14,710 nucleotides of DNA from NCBI GenBank assembly GCA_047620505.1, contig JBLHKS010000175.1:1-14710 (forward strand). Direction: 5' to 3'. The position numbers and the translations under genes are program-made. This DNA is from JBLHKS01 sp047620505. Lineage in GTDB: Bacteria > Verrucomicrobiota > Verrucomicrobiia > Verrucomicrobiales > DEV007. The notes below the pieces were generated by a model, which saw only the letters and a list, made by a program, of their open reading frames with translations, was not told where the DNA came from and did no database searches. Below, piece by piece: positions 8,101-14,315 of the stretch. How positions within the stretch are numbered: position 1 is the first letter of the stretch; each line of letters starts with the position of its first letter.

Positions 8101-9821
8101 GAAAACGTGATGTTTCCACCAGCGGTCACTGCGATGTCGGCTGATTTTTCAGCGAGATCAGTATCGGAGTCACCGGGTTCGACCATGGCCCAATAACGAT
8201 TACGGTCCGGGGGCGTCATCACATCTCCATCTCGGCCTTTTTCCCAATTGTCGTCGTTCCTGGGAACGGAAGTAACCCGAGGTTCGCCTGGCGCGATTGC
8301 TAAATCTGAAGTGCTCCCAGCCAAGCCAGTGAAGCCATCGGAACGACCTACGTCGCCAGCTTTTGTTGTTCCCGATGGTTCTTCATCGGCTTTCCCTCCC
8401 CATTTGAACTCGTTCGAGTCCGGTTCGTCCGTTCGAAGGGCAAGATCGGTCGTTCCAAATTTAAATCCCGGCGTGTGGACTTGATCGACCCGACGATGCG
8501 GCTCTCGATTCATCCAAGCGAGATCCTCTATCACTTTATCGCCATCGGGGGACAAGTCGTGCGTCGTCACCGTCGTATTTTCAGTGAGAATCACATCGGA
8601 ATCATGCGATTGAAGCGTGGGATCAGAATAGCCGCGTTCAATCGAAGGACCGCTGATACCGAGCTGTTCGGAAGCGAGAAGGTTCTCTTGGGGCTGACCC
8701 TGACTGCGCAGTCGTCGAGTCACATCCTTCGGCAAACGACCCGAGTGCTCGATGCCTAAGCTCTCGTAAACATAGCCAGATGAGGCGTCGGCCCGGGCGT
8801 TTTGAAATGTTTCGTCGTCTGCGCCATTTGCCGTTCGATTAAACGCCGGGAGATCGGCCATCAGTTCGCTGGAACGAAGTTCTTCATCTTTCTTCATTCT
8901 TATCTGCTCTCGAAGGTAAGACTCTTCCTCCCGAGACGTTCCTTGGACTCGAACCGAATTGAGGCGGCCTTCCACAACGACAAGCTGGGCAACTCCGTTC
9001 GTTAGGTCCTGCTCCGGCACTAGCACGTCAACAACCGGGCGGTCACTCGTGCGATAAGCCCGGATCGTGTCGCGAACCATCCCATCTAGAGATTCCAACG
9101 AAACCGGCTCGCCAACATATTTGTCGAGGACGGCTCCGACTTCAGCCGGCATGTCGTCCAGGTCGTTCAAGACACCGCTGACGCCGGCGATGCCTCCCGT
9201 TTTCACGTCGGCCGGAGTTGGAACCAGAACTACGCCTTCCAGTCGATTGACCAACACATTTTCGTTAGAGTTTGGAGGCATCGGCGGCTGAGGAGCGGGA
9301 GGAAGAATTCCCTGACCAAGCGCTACGTTCGAGCTGCTCTTGCCTGAGCTTTTTGGAACGAACGTCGGCGGCTCAAATTGCGGCCAGCCCCAACAGGCAT
9401 CGCCAATCGACTCATCGAAAGCCAGAGCTGGAGTCTCGTCTCTCATCTGGGTGATCAGCTTGGTTCCGTGCCGACCGAAGACAAACCAGGACCCTGCGAC
9501 GCCGATGACGAAGGCCACGAGCGCCGCAGCAGCTGCTGGCAGGATCCACGTGGGAAGCTCCGGCCGAGCAGGCTGAGATTTCGGCTCCGGCACGCATTCG
9601 CCGAGGTGATCGTGAATCGCGTCGAGCCCCAGAATTTGCTCCTCCCGCCGCTGAGTCGCCACCCGCATCGCCTGCTCGAAATGCTGTGCTTCGACAAAAG
9701 CCTCAAGGTCGTCCGAATTCTCGATCAGCCGTCTCGTTAGCCCCTCGCGCTCATCTTTCGCGGGTTCCTCGTCGAGACTCGCCACGAGCAGCCGCGCAAA
9801 TTCTTCGTCGGATATTTTCAT
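5127..9821 (-). CDS. Putative anti-sigma factor: membrane-anchored YfbK-type vWA protein with POTRA-, TpsA- and secretin-like inserts
   Basis: 1564 residues, far longer than YfbK (roughly 575). Residues 1-88 are charged and cytoplasmic, without a zinc motif, like PVC anti-sigma N-termini. One membrane helix spans about 91-115. The rest should be extracytoplasmic: a Pro-rich stalk (150-185), a POTRA_2/ShlB-like domain (about 187-294), an Asp/Ser/Gly-rich insert, a second POTRA-end motif (about 425-464), three 41-residue TpsA-like repeats (580-702), linkers, a TPR-like plus STN-like segment (986-1107), the YfbK N-terminal motif 'FSTFSLNVSDVSF' (1131-1143), vWA (1218-1395) and a YfbK/DUF3520-like C-terminus (1397-1560). 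The metal site is intact: DTSGS (1225-1229), Thr1294, Asp1324. The start overlaps the sigma-factor stop (ATGA) and has GGAGG 6 bases upstream, so the two are co-translated. Inference: it holds the sigma factor at the membrane and responds to an envelope signal. A structural role without anti-sigma activity remains possible. Confidence 0.85.
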   Translation of the reverse strand: MKISDEEFARLLVASLDEEPAKDEREGLTRRLIENSDDLEAFVEAQHFEQAMRVATQRREEQILGLDAIHDHLGECVPEPKSQPARPELPTWILPAAAAALVAFVIGVAGSWFVFGRHGTKLITQMRDETPALAFDESIGDACWGWPQFEPPTFVPKSSGKSSSNVALGQGILPPAPQPPMPPNSNENVLVNRLEGVVLVPTPADVKTGGIAGVSGVLNDLDDMPAEVGAVLDKYVGEPVSLESLDGMVRDTIRAYRTSDRPVVDVLVPEQDLTNGVAQLVVVEGRLNSVRVQGTSREEESYLREQIRMKKDEELRSSELMADLPAFNRTANGADDETFQNARADASSGYVYESLGIEHSGRLPKDVTRRLRSQGQPQENLLASEQLGISGPSIERGYSDPTLQSHDSDVILTENTTVTTHDLSPDGDKVIEDLAWMNREPHRRVDQVHTPGFKFGTTDLALRTDEPDSNEFKWGGKADEEPSGTTKAGDVGRSDGFTGLAGSTSDLAIAPGEPRVTSVPRNDDNWEKGRDGDVMTPPDRNRYWAMVEPGDSDTDLAEKSADIAVTAGGNITFSGGSGVGTYTQLGHGGYAADGAHSGDVTVASSAGDGQILGTPVPAAEDAFAIIGHGGRSTRGTVNGNLTVRDADPVVVLGADGDAKSGDTFADIGNGGNEVSGVMQGNITVGKGAPLNNLAQDHAGLFNKDIEIEHSQSRFRRDWVTAGSSEKLETNGTALETEWQADSGAETFERPSDESGKNSGEIVAWAGSEEGLRGELQGQAGSGVSARVRIGNGDEIDVDSRDSAQIFGSVTAIGGDVVVIGGGYQGQDSATRVTKNIEQMDFDSDGVGALPEEAAAPLRAVVVLTDGMEPTQESGELQEATQLSSIILERETKELNRLYGAVDELQFPPAAADGDSRIKGSDVLAGTFGAYKNGSQDLEINIEGKNRTLDLATRRDLAGEPSEEIENSLPNLSLMVPEVAQRGITRRQELVAKADEAAEESYDEVLGDDPYNSSARRGMVALTEEKQNYYDTAYDHMRAHALTEVSKLWELQAPPYGLDGGILNPAEPSETESEGIQHISEKLAQITIPEIGFEDVALSEALEFLRTNPESPAKATLQPVQFPEILAANEPFSTFSLNVSDVSFKLAQSSLASGQMPDSARIRIEEFVNAFDYGDPAPSAQDKIACRHEQTAHPFHAGRNLMRIAMRTAEAGRSNQTPLRLTLLLDTSGSMERADRRETTQRALELLAQQLLPDDQVTVITFARQPRLLADRVSGQEAVTSLTSDLGKYETDGGTNLEAALRLAMRKAEEQKLEGAQNRIVLITDGAANLGDADPDRLAGLVESMRLNGLAFDAAGVGAEGFNDETLEALTRKGDGRYYFLDSPADADEGFANQIAGALRPAAMNVKVQVEFNPKRVGHYKLLGYEKHRLATEDFRNDAVDAAELAAAEAGVALYQFEPMPNGEGDVGFVSVRFRDMASGKMVERRWPIPYEPTTPSINRASASIKIATTAALLGAKLKNDPIGESADLPRLEQLIRELPQSKLDDPRVQQLLEMIEQTRRLAGK
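5637..6440 (-). other. YfbK N-terminal motif plus vWA domain with intact MIDAS (residues 1128-1395)
   Basis: The segment begins with the vWF_A/YfbK signature (PFSTFSLNVSDVSF, then 'SARIRIEEFVNAFDYG' at 1158-1173) and continues into the vWA fold: 'LRLTLLLDTSGSM' (1218-1230), 'DGGTNLEAAL' (1291-1300) and 'NRIVLITDGAANLGD' (1317-1331). All three metal-binding loops are present, so Mg- or Mn-dependent ligand binding is expected. The order matches E. coli YfbK. Confidence 0.9.
6501..6866 (-). other. TPR-like and STN-like segment of secretin type (residues 986-1107)
   Basis: 'YDEVLGDDPYNSSARRGM' (1001-1018) followed by 'NYYDTAYDHMRAHALTEV' (1027-1044) matches the helical repeat that precedes secretin domains in PVC type II/IV-pilus-like proteins. 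'ITIPEIGFEDVALSEALEFL' (1085-1104) matches the first strand and helix of the secretin/TonB short N-terminal (STN) fold. Only the first half of STN is evident before the vWA module begins. Family assignment is from memory of these motifs. Confidence 0.6.
7716..8084 (-). repeat. Three 41-residue repeats resembling TpsA/filamentous haemagglutinin passenger (residues 580-702)
   Basis: Three units of exactly 41 residues (123 bases): 'YTQLGHGGYAADGAHSGDVTV', 'FAIIGHGGRSTRGTVNGNLTV' and 'FADIGNGGNEVSGVMQGNITV' mark the same position in each. The GHGG/GNGG glycine falls at residues 586, 627 and 668, and the SG/NG/QG before the final strand at 598, 639 and 680. The pattern 'IGHGG..G..SGnItV' is that of beta-helix repeats in large PVC two-partner-secretion adhesins. 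The units are preceded by the matching strand 'DIAVTAGGNITFSGG' (562-576). Confidence 0.7.
8421..8609 (-). other. Second POTRA-end-like motif (residues 405-467)
   Basis: 'KVIEDLAWMNREPHRRVD' (429-446) and 'PGFKFGTTDLALRTDEP' (451-467) match the closing part of TpsB POTRA domains, usually seen as D-L-x-W-L-N-x-N-P-F-R followed by P-G and G-T-T-D-L-x-L. It lies about 100 residues beyond the first POTRA-like domain, which has its own poorer version of this end ('SSELMADLPAFNR', 317-329). Confidence 0.6.
8940..9263 (-). other. POTRA_2 (ShlB/TpsB-type) domain (residues 187-294)
   Basis: The order of motifs follows the polypeptide-transport-associated domain of ShlB/FhaC transporters: 'VLVNRLEGVVLV' strand (189-200), 'VGAVLDKYVGEPVSLESLDG' (228-247, the 'l..y.G.plt...L' helix), 'TIRAYRTSDRPVVDVLVPEQ' (252-271), and 'DLTNGVAQLVVVEGRLNSV' (272-290), ending in 'VQG'. 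The IPxQ/VPEQ-D and VVEG signatures are diagnostic of the family. In TpsB proteins this domain binds the secreted TpsA partner in the periplasm. Confidence 0.75.
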
Positions 9822-10363
9822 GGCTTACCTCCGCTCGTCTGAGTTTGCGCCTGCATCCGTCGCTCGACGCAGGCCTTCAGCTGCTCGCGAATTCGCTGGA
9901 GCGTCACCCGAATCGAGCCGCTTTTGCGATTCAGTCGCTCGCCGATTTCCTTCGAATTCAGATCTTCGACGTACTTAAAACGTAGGAGTTTGCGAGAGTC
10001 GCCCTGGAGCTTTTCGAGACAAACGTCGAGCGCTGCATGTCGATCGCTGGTCACTGCCGGAGCCGGTTTCGCCCAGGATTCGGTGAATTTGTCGAGCAAC
10101 TCGCTATCGAAAGTCACGAAGCTTCGCGCCTCATCGCGGTGAAAGCCGAGCACGCGGAATTTCGCGAATCCGAGCGCCCAAGCGATGAACGGTCGATCCG
10201 GATTGTAGTCGGCGAATTTTCGAATCAGCACGTCGGCGGTTTCCTGGACGAGATCCCGAGCAGCCGCCGCGTCGCGAATGAGGGAATGGATGTAGTTGGA
10301 GACCGAAGGCTGAGCTTCAGTCCACAACCTCGCGAATTCCTCTTGTTGAATTTCGGTGAGCAT
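9818..10363 (-). CDS. ECF RNA polymerase sigma factor (Rhodopirellula/Verrucomicrobium type)
   Basis: 181 residues, the usual size of an ECF sigma factor. Region 2 covers about 16-78, with 'DLVQETADVLIRKF' (37-50) for core binding and 'FIAWALGFAKFRVLGFHRD' (59-77) for -10 recognition. Region 4 covers about 112-167 with the helix-turn-helix 'SKEIGERLNRKSGSIRVTL' (137-155). There is no region 1 or 3, as expected. Such factors direct RNA polymerase to a small regulon and are held inactive by an anti-sigma factor, usually the next gene. Here the stop codon overlaps the start of the 1564-residue vWA membrane protein by 4 bases, making that protein the obvious partner. A possible extended -10 promoter lies about 33 bases upstream. 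The target promoters cannot be told from the window. Confidence 0.93.
   Translation of the reverse strand: MLTEIQQEEFARLWTEAQPSVSNYIHSLIRDAAAARDLVQETADVLIRKFADYNPDRPFIAWALGFAKFRVLGFHRDEARSFVTFDSELLDKFTESWAKPAPAVTSDRHAALDVCLEKLQGDSRKLLRFKYVEDLNSKEIGERLNRKSGSIRVTLQRIREQLKACVERRMQAQTQTSGGKP
9828..9832 (-). promoter_or_regulatory. Shine-Dalgarno for the vWA/anti-sigma gene
   Basis: GGAGG lies 6 bases before the ATG at 9821, inside the 3' end of the sigma-factor gene. It is the only strong ribosome-binding site seen in the window and supports this start and translational coupling. Confidence 0.75.
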
Positions 10364-10382
10364 GGCGTTGGCGGGTATTTCC

Positions 10383-10392
10383 GCGGATCCGC
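10383..10392. promoter_or_regulatory. Perfect 10-bp palindrome near the sigma-factor start
   Basis: GCGGATCCGC reads the same on both strands and lies 20 bases upstream of the sigma-factor ATG, in the 130-base gap between that gene and the divergent propeller gene. It directly follows the candidate -10 element, a position suited to an operator. The function is inferred and chance is possible. Confidence 0.3.
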
Positions 10393-10395
10393 CTC

Positions 10396-10404
10396 AGTGT
10401 AACA
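10396..10404 (-). promoter_or_regulatory. Candidate extended -10 element of the sigma/vWA operon
   Basis: On the minus strand the sequence is TGTTACACT, a TGn extension plus TACACT (4 of 6 consensus bases). No good -35 is seen 16-18 bases upstream, as is common for extended -10 promoters. Predicted transcription start is about 25 bases before the ATG. Confidence 0.3.
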
Positions 10405-10493
10405 GATTTTTGTGGGCAGGGGGGCGAGCGTGTGGATTCCGAGCTCTGTTTGGAGTTGATGCGGGCCGCTACGATCCGCTAGGGTGCGGGATC

Positions 10494-13400
10494 ATGAAAT
10501 GTCTCATTTTTCTGTTTGCGCTCGCGTCTTTAACCTCGGTCCAGGCCGAAACTGCCCAGCAGCTTCTGGAACGCAGCCAGACCACAGGCGGACTGGTCGT
10601 CCATCTAAATTGCGGCGACGGAAAGCTGCTCGCGGAGATCGCCGAAGGCCGTCCCTCGATCCTCGTTCACGGTCTCGACGCGGACCCTGGCAACGTTCAA
10701 AAAGCTCGAACGCTGCTGAGAGACTCCACTCGTGCATCGGTCGAATTGTGGACGCGTCAGGATCGACTTCCGCATTCCGAAAGGCTGGTCACGCTCTTGA
10801 TTGCAGACGGCGATTCCGGTTGGCTGACGGATGCAGAGGCGCTTCGCGTGCTCTCGCCGAACGGCGTGCTTTTGCGGCGTGACGGCGATGCTTGGAAAAC
10901 CCTCCGGAATGATCCCAGCGACCCGAGCCAGGACTGGACCCACTACCAATTCGACGCGAGCAACAACATGGTCGGCACGGACAAAGAGCAGGGCCTGCCG
11001 CGCCAGTTTCAATGGGCGGGGAAGCCGCTCTGGACGACTTCGCACGAAAACATGTCGAGCGTTAACGCGATGGTCAGCGCCAACGGCCGAGTCTTCGCGA
11101 TCGTCGACGAAGGGCCGCGCGCCTCGATCCAACTGCCGGCCGATTGGCAGCTCGTCGCCCGCGATGCCTACAACGGCGTGGTGCTCTGGAGACAGCCGAT
11201 CGGAAACTGGCTAACGCGCTTCTGGCCATGGAAAAGCGGGCCTGCGCAGATGCCGCGCAAGCTCGTCGCGGTTGGCGATCGGGTCTACGCGCCGCTCGAT
11301 GTGAACGGCGAACTGATGCAGTTCGATGCGGCTTCGGGCGAGGTCATCCAGACTTACGCGGGCACAGCAGCTGCTGAAGAAATTGTGTTCGTCGATGGTG
11401 TTTTGTTAGTCGTTGTCAACCCGGATCCCAGCAACCTCGCCGACGTCGAGGAGGAACGCCGAAAGCGTCGTCACTTCAGCTACGACGGCCGAAATCGGGT
11501 CGTGATCGATCACGACAAAGCCAAACGCGTCGTCGCGCTCGACGCCGAATCCGGCGAGATGCTTTGGGAACGCGTCGGCCCGCGTGTCTCGCCGCTAAGC
11601 CTCGGCTCCATCGATGGGAAGGCGGTTTACCACGACGGCGAGCACATCGTCTGTCTCGATCTCAAAACGGGCGAGGAGAAGTGGAAGTCCGATCCAATCC
11701 CGGAGCAGCTCAAGATGATCGCCGAAGAAGCGCCGACACTCGTGCTAAGCAAAGACGCGGTTTTCTACGCTCGGAGCAAGAAAATCACGACTGTCTCGAT
11801 GGCCGACGGCAAGCTGCTCTGGACAACGCCGTGGGTTTCGGACGACTACCGAAGTCCGGTCAGCGTGATGCTGATGCAAGGGAAGGTCTGGTCGATGAAC
11901 ATCACCCAGGCTCGCGCGCCCGGCACGTTCATCGGACGCGATCCGCTAACCGGCGAAATCAAGACGCAGTTCGATCTCCCTCCGTTCGCTGGCATCGGCC
12001 ATCACCGCTGCTACAAGGCCAAAGCGAGCGGCGATTTTGTGATGCTTTCGCGGTCCGGCGTCGAGTACGTCAATCCAGCTAAGCCGGAAGAATACAAGGA
12101 GCATCACTGGGTTCGCGGTGCCTGTCTTTACGGGATCATGCCGTCGAACGGAATGCTAATTTCGACTCCGCATGCCTGCGCGTGCTACATCAAAGGTAAG
12201 CTGAATGGGTTCACCGCGATGACGACCGGTCCGACTGGATCGATGGTGCCGGAGGAGGGCGGTGATCCGGTTGAAACGACTCTTAAAGATGTGCAGGTCG
12301 AACAGGGCGGAGTGATTCCTATCACCGATACCGATTGGCCGACATACCGTGGTCAAGTCGATCGCAGCGGTCGTAACTCGACCAAGGTGGAAGCTGACTT
12401 GCGCCAGGCTTGGAGGACGAACGTCGGCGGCGAACTCAGCAGCGTGACCGTCGGGAGCGGGCTCGTTTTCGTTGCGCAAAAGGACCGAAACACGATCTTC
12501 GCATTGAGCGCAAGAACCGGCGACGTCGCTTGGGCCTTCACGGCTGGCGGCACGATCGATTCGCCGCCGACGGTGACCGATAACCGAGTCTACTTTGGTT
12601 CTGCCGACGGTTGCGTCTATTGCCTTCGATCTCACAACGGCGAACTCGTCTGGCGCACCCGCGCCGCCCCGACTGAGCGCAAAGTCATTGCCTATGGTCG
12701 ACTTGAATCGGCTTGGCCGGTCAGTGGAAGCGTCGTCGTTCAGCAAGGCGCGGTTTTTGCAGCTGCTGGTCGTTCATCTTTCCTCGATGGCGGCATCCGG
12801 ATCGTAAAAATCGACGCCGGTGGCGGAAAAATTCTCAACAGCCAGGTCGTCTACGATCTCGACGAAGATGGCAATCAGCCGGAGGTCACGGCTTCGTTCG
12901 AACAGGACGGCGCTCTACCCGATGTCCTCAGCAGCGACGGCGGCTCGGTTTACATGCGGCACCTGCGTTTCGAAACCGAAGTCCTGAAACCTGCCGAACC
13001 TAAGCCGCATCTTTTCTCCCCTACGGGCTACCTCGACGCGAACCGCTGGCATCGCACCTACTGGGTTTACGGCGAGAACACCAAAGCTGGTTATGGCGGT
13101 TGGTGGCAGTCCGGAAACGAACTTCCGGCTGGTCGAATCATGGTTTTCGATGACGAGACCGTCTACGCCTTCGGCCGTTCGTTTTATGCCGGAATGAACT
13201 CGGCTCAATTCGGCCGCGGCGAAAAATATATCCTCTACGCTGCCGACAAAAAGGCCGGTGCCGCGCTCGACGTCTCCGCGATCAACGACCAGCGCAAACG
13301 ACGTGGCGATCTCGGCGTCGAGTGGGACAAAGTGAGGACAACGCCGATTCGTTGGAGCCAGCAGCTGCCGTTCGACGTCCGGGCGATGGCCCTTGCCAAG

Positions 13401-14315
13401 GACACGCTTTTCATCGCCGGCCCCTACGGCGATGCGGTCCGTTCGGTCGAGTCTTTCGAAGGCAAACGCGGCTCTCGCATCGCCGCCGCGAACATCAAAA
13501 CTGGCGAACTCATCTCCAGCTTCGAAATCGACGCGCTCCCGGTTTTTGACGCCCTCGCCGCCGCCAACGGCCAGCTGTTCTGCGCATTCGAAGATGGTTC
13601 GGTCAGGGCCTTCGGCGAAACCGGCACGGAGCTGCTTTCGAAGCTCGGCGAACCGATCGAAGTCCTTCCTGAGGACCTCGAACCAAGCGACGAAGCCTAC
13701 AGAAAGCAGACGCAGGAACTTCTCGGTCGCCCGGTTGGCAACGCGGGAAAAGGCAAGGGCAAAGGAAAGGGAGCCAAGCGCAAACCGATTCCAGGCAAGA
13801 GCTCAGCGGCCGAATTTGATCTCGTTCGCAGCGGTAAAATTGTATCGAGTGATCTGGGCTATCGGTTAGGCGCTGGCGAAGGCAAAGTCGCTGTCGCGCT
13901 CCGCCAAATCGACGAGCCGGTGACGACTCGAGCGACGTGGAAATTCAAGCTCAAGCAAGCCGAAGGATTTCCCAACCCGCCTTTCTCCCAGAACGGTTTT
14001 CTGGTCTTCGGCGACGGAGATTCCGATGAGCAGCTGCTGTTCTGCGGAATCCAGTTCGTTCGCGGGACTTTCGGAATTTTCGAAGGCTCGCCAAGCGGAA
14101 GTCCGGCCCTCAGCGAAGCACTGGAGGGCGAAATGGAGGCGACGTTCGAGGCGGTCGTGACCGTGGATCTGGAGAAGCAGGAAGTTACGCTGAAGATCGG
14201 CGAACAGAACATAACGAAGAAGCTGAAGCGGAAAATCGAAGCGGTCAGTCGTGTCGGTTTTGGAACCTGGAACGCGGTGACCGATTTTGAAGCTCAGCTG
14301 CCTCTGAAACAGTAA
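10494..14315 (+). CDS. Exported PQQ-like beta-propeller protein with methyltransferase-like N-terminal domain and lectin-like C-terminal domain
   Basis: 1273 residues from the ATG at 10494, chosen because it opens the signal peptide MKCLIFLFALASLTSVQA; an in-frame start at 10356 would precede it by 46 unlikely residues. Residues about 31-130 resemble a class I SAM-methyltransferase: 'VVHLNCGDGKLLAEIA' (35-50), acidic strand end 'VHGLDADPGNVQKA' (58-71), 'LLIADGDSGW' (101-110), 'EALRVLSPNGVLL' (115-127). From about 175 to 1050 are PQQ/BamB-type blades, for example 'VVALDAESGEMLW' (346-358), 'IVCLDLKTGEEKW' (385-397), 'IFALSARTGDVAW' (668-680) and 'VYCLRSHNGELVW' (708-720). A basic Gly-Lys linker (1085-1097) leads to a strand-rich domain (about 1105-1273) like concanavalin/LamG folds. 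Large propeller proteins of this design are common in PVC bacteria and their role is unknown. No CxxCH haem site is present, so electron transfer is not indicated, and PQQ binding itself is unproven. Confidence 0.88.
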   Translation: MKCLIFLFALASLTSVQAETAQQLLERSQTTGGLVVHLNCGDGKLLAEIAEGRPSILVHGLDADPGNVQKARTLLRDSTRASVELWTRQDRLPHSERLVTLLIADGDSGWLTDAEALRVLSPNGVLLRRDGDAWKTLRNDPSDPSQDWTHYQFDASNNMVGTDKEQGLPRQFQWAGKPLWTTSHENMSSVNAMVSANGRVFAIVDEGPRASIQLPADWQLVARDAYNGVVLWRQPIGNWLTRFWPWKSGPAQMPRKLVAVGDRVYAPLDVNGELMQFDAASGEVIQTYAGTAAAEEIVFVDGVLLVVVNPDPSNLADVEEERRKRRHFSYDGRNRVVIDHDKAKRVVALDAESGEMLWERVGPRVSPLSLGSIDGKAVYHDGEHIVCLDLKTGEEKWKSDPIPEQLKMIAEEAPTLVLSKDAVFYARSKKITTVSMADGKLLWTTPWVSDDYRSPVSVMLMQGKVWSMNITQARAPGTFIGRDPLTGEIKTQFDLPPFAGIGHHRCYKAKASGDFVMLSRSGVEYVNPAKPEEYKEHHWVRGACLYGIMPSNGMLISTPHACACYIKGKLNGFTAMTTGPTGSMVPEEGGDPVETTLKDVQVEQGGVIPITDTDWPTYRGQVDRSGRNSTKVEADLRQAWRTNVGGELSSVTVGSGLVFVAQKDRNTIFALSARTGDVAWAFTAGGTIDSPPTVTDNRVYFGSADGCVYCLRSHNGELVWRTRAAPTERKVIAYGRLESAWPVSGSVVVQQGAVFAAAGRSSFLDGGIRIVKIDAGGGKILNSQVVYDLDEDGNQPEVTASFEQDGALPDVLSSDGGSVYMRHLRFETEVLKPAEPKPHLFSPTGYLDANRWHRTYWVYGENTKAGYGGWWQSGNELPAGRIMVFDDETVYAFGRSFYAGMNSAQFGRGEKYILYAADKKAGAALDVSAINDQRKRRGDLGVEWDKVRTTPIRWSQQLPFDVRAMALAKDTLFIAGPYGDAVRSVESFEGKRGSRIAAANIKTGELISSFEIDALPVFDALAAANGQLFCAFEDGSVRAFGETGTELLSKLGEPIEVLPEDLEPSDEAYRKQTQELLGRPVGNAGKGKGKGKGAKRKPIPGKSSAAEFDLVRSGKIVSSDLGYRLGAGEGKVAVALRQIDEPVTTRATWKFKLKQAEGFPNPPFSQNGFLVFGDGDSDEQLLFCGIQFVRGTFGIFEGSPSGSPALSEALEGEMEATFEAVVTVDLEKQEVTLKIGEQNITKKLKRKIEAVSRVGFGTWNAVTDFEAQLPLKQ
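10584..10883 (+). other. Methyltransferase-like domain in an exported protein (residues 31-130)
   Basis: Motif I is altered: where active enzymes have GxGxG, this has 'LNCGDG'. The acidic residue after strand two is kept (Asp62 in 'GLDADP'), and the post-motif 'ALRVLSPNGVLL' is typical. The domain sits right after a signal peptide, so it would fold outside the cytoplasm, where SAM is not expected. Confidence 0.6.

Noticed and set aside
12168..12185. Cys-rich 'HACACY' in the propeller protein as a haem c site
   Set aside because: It lacks the CxxCH pattern, and no other haem motif occurs in the protein.
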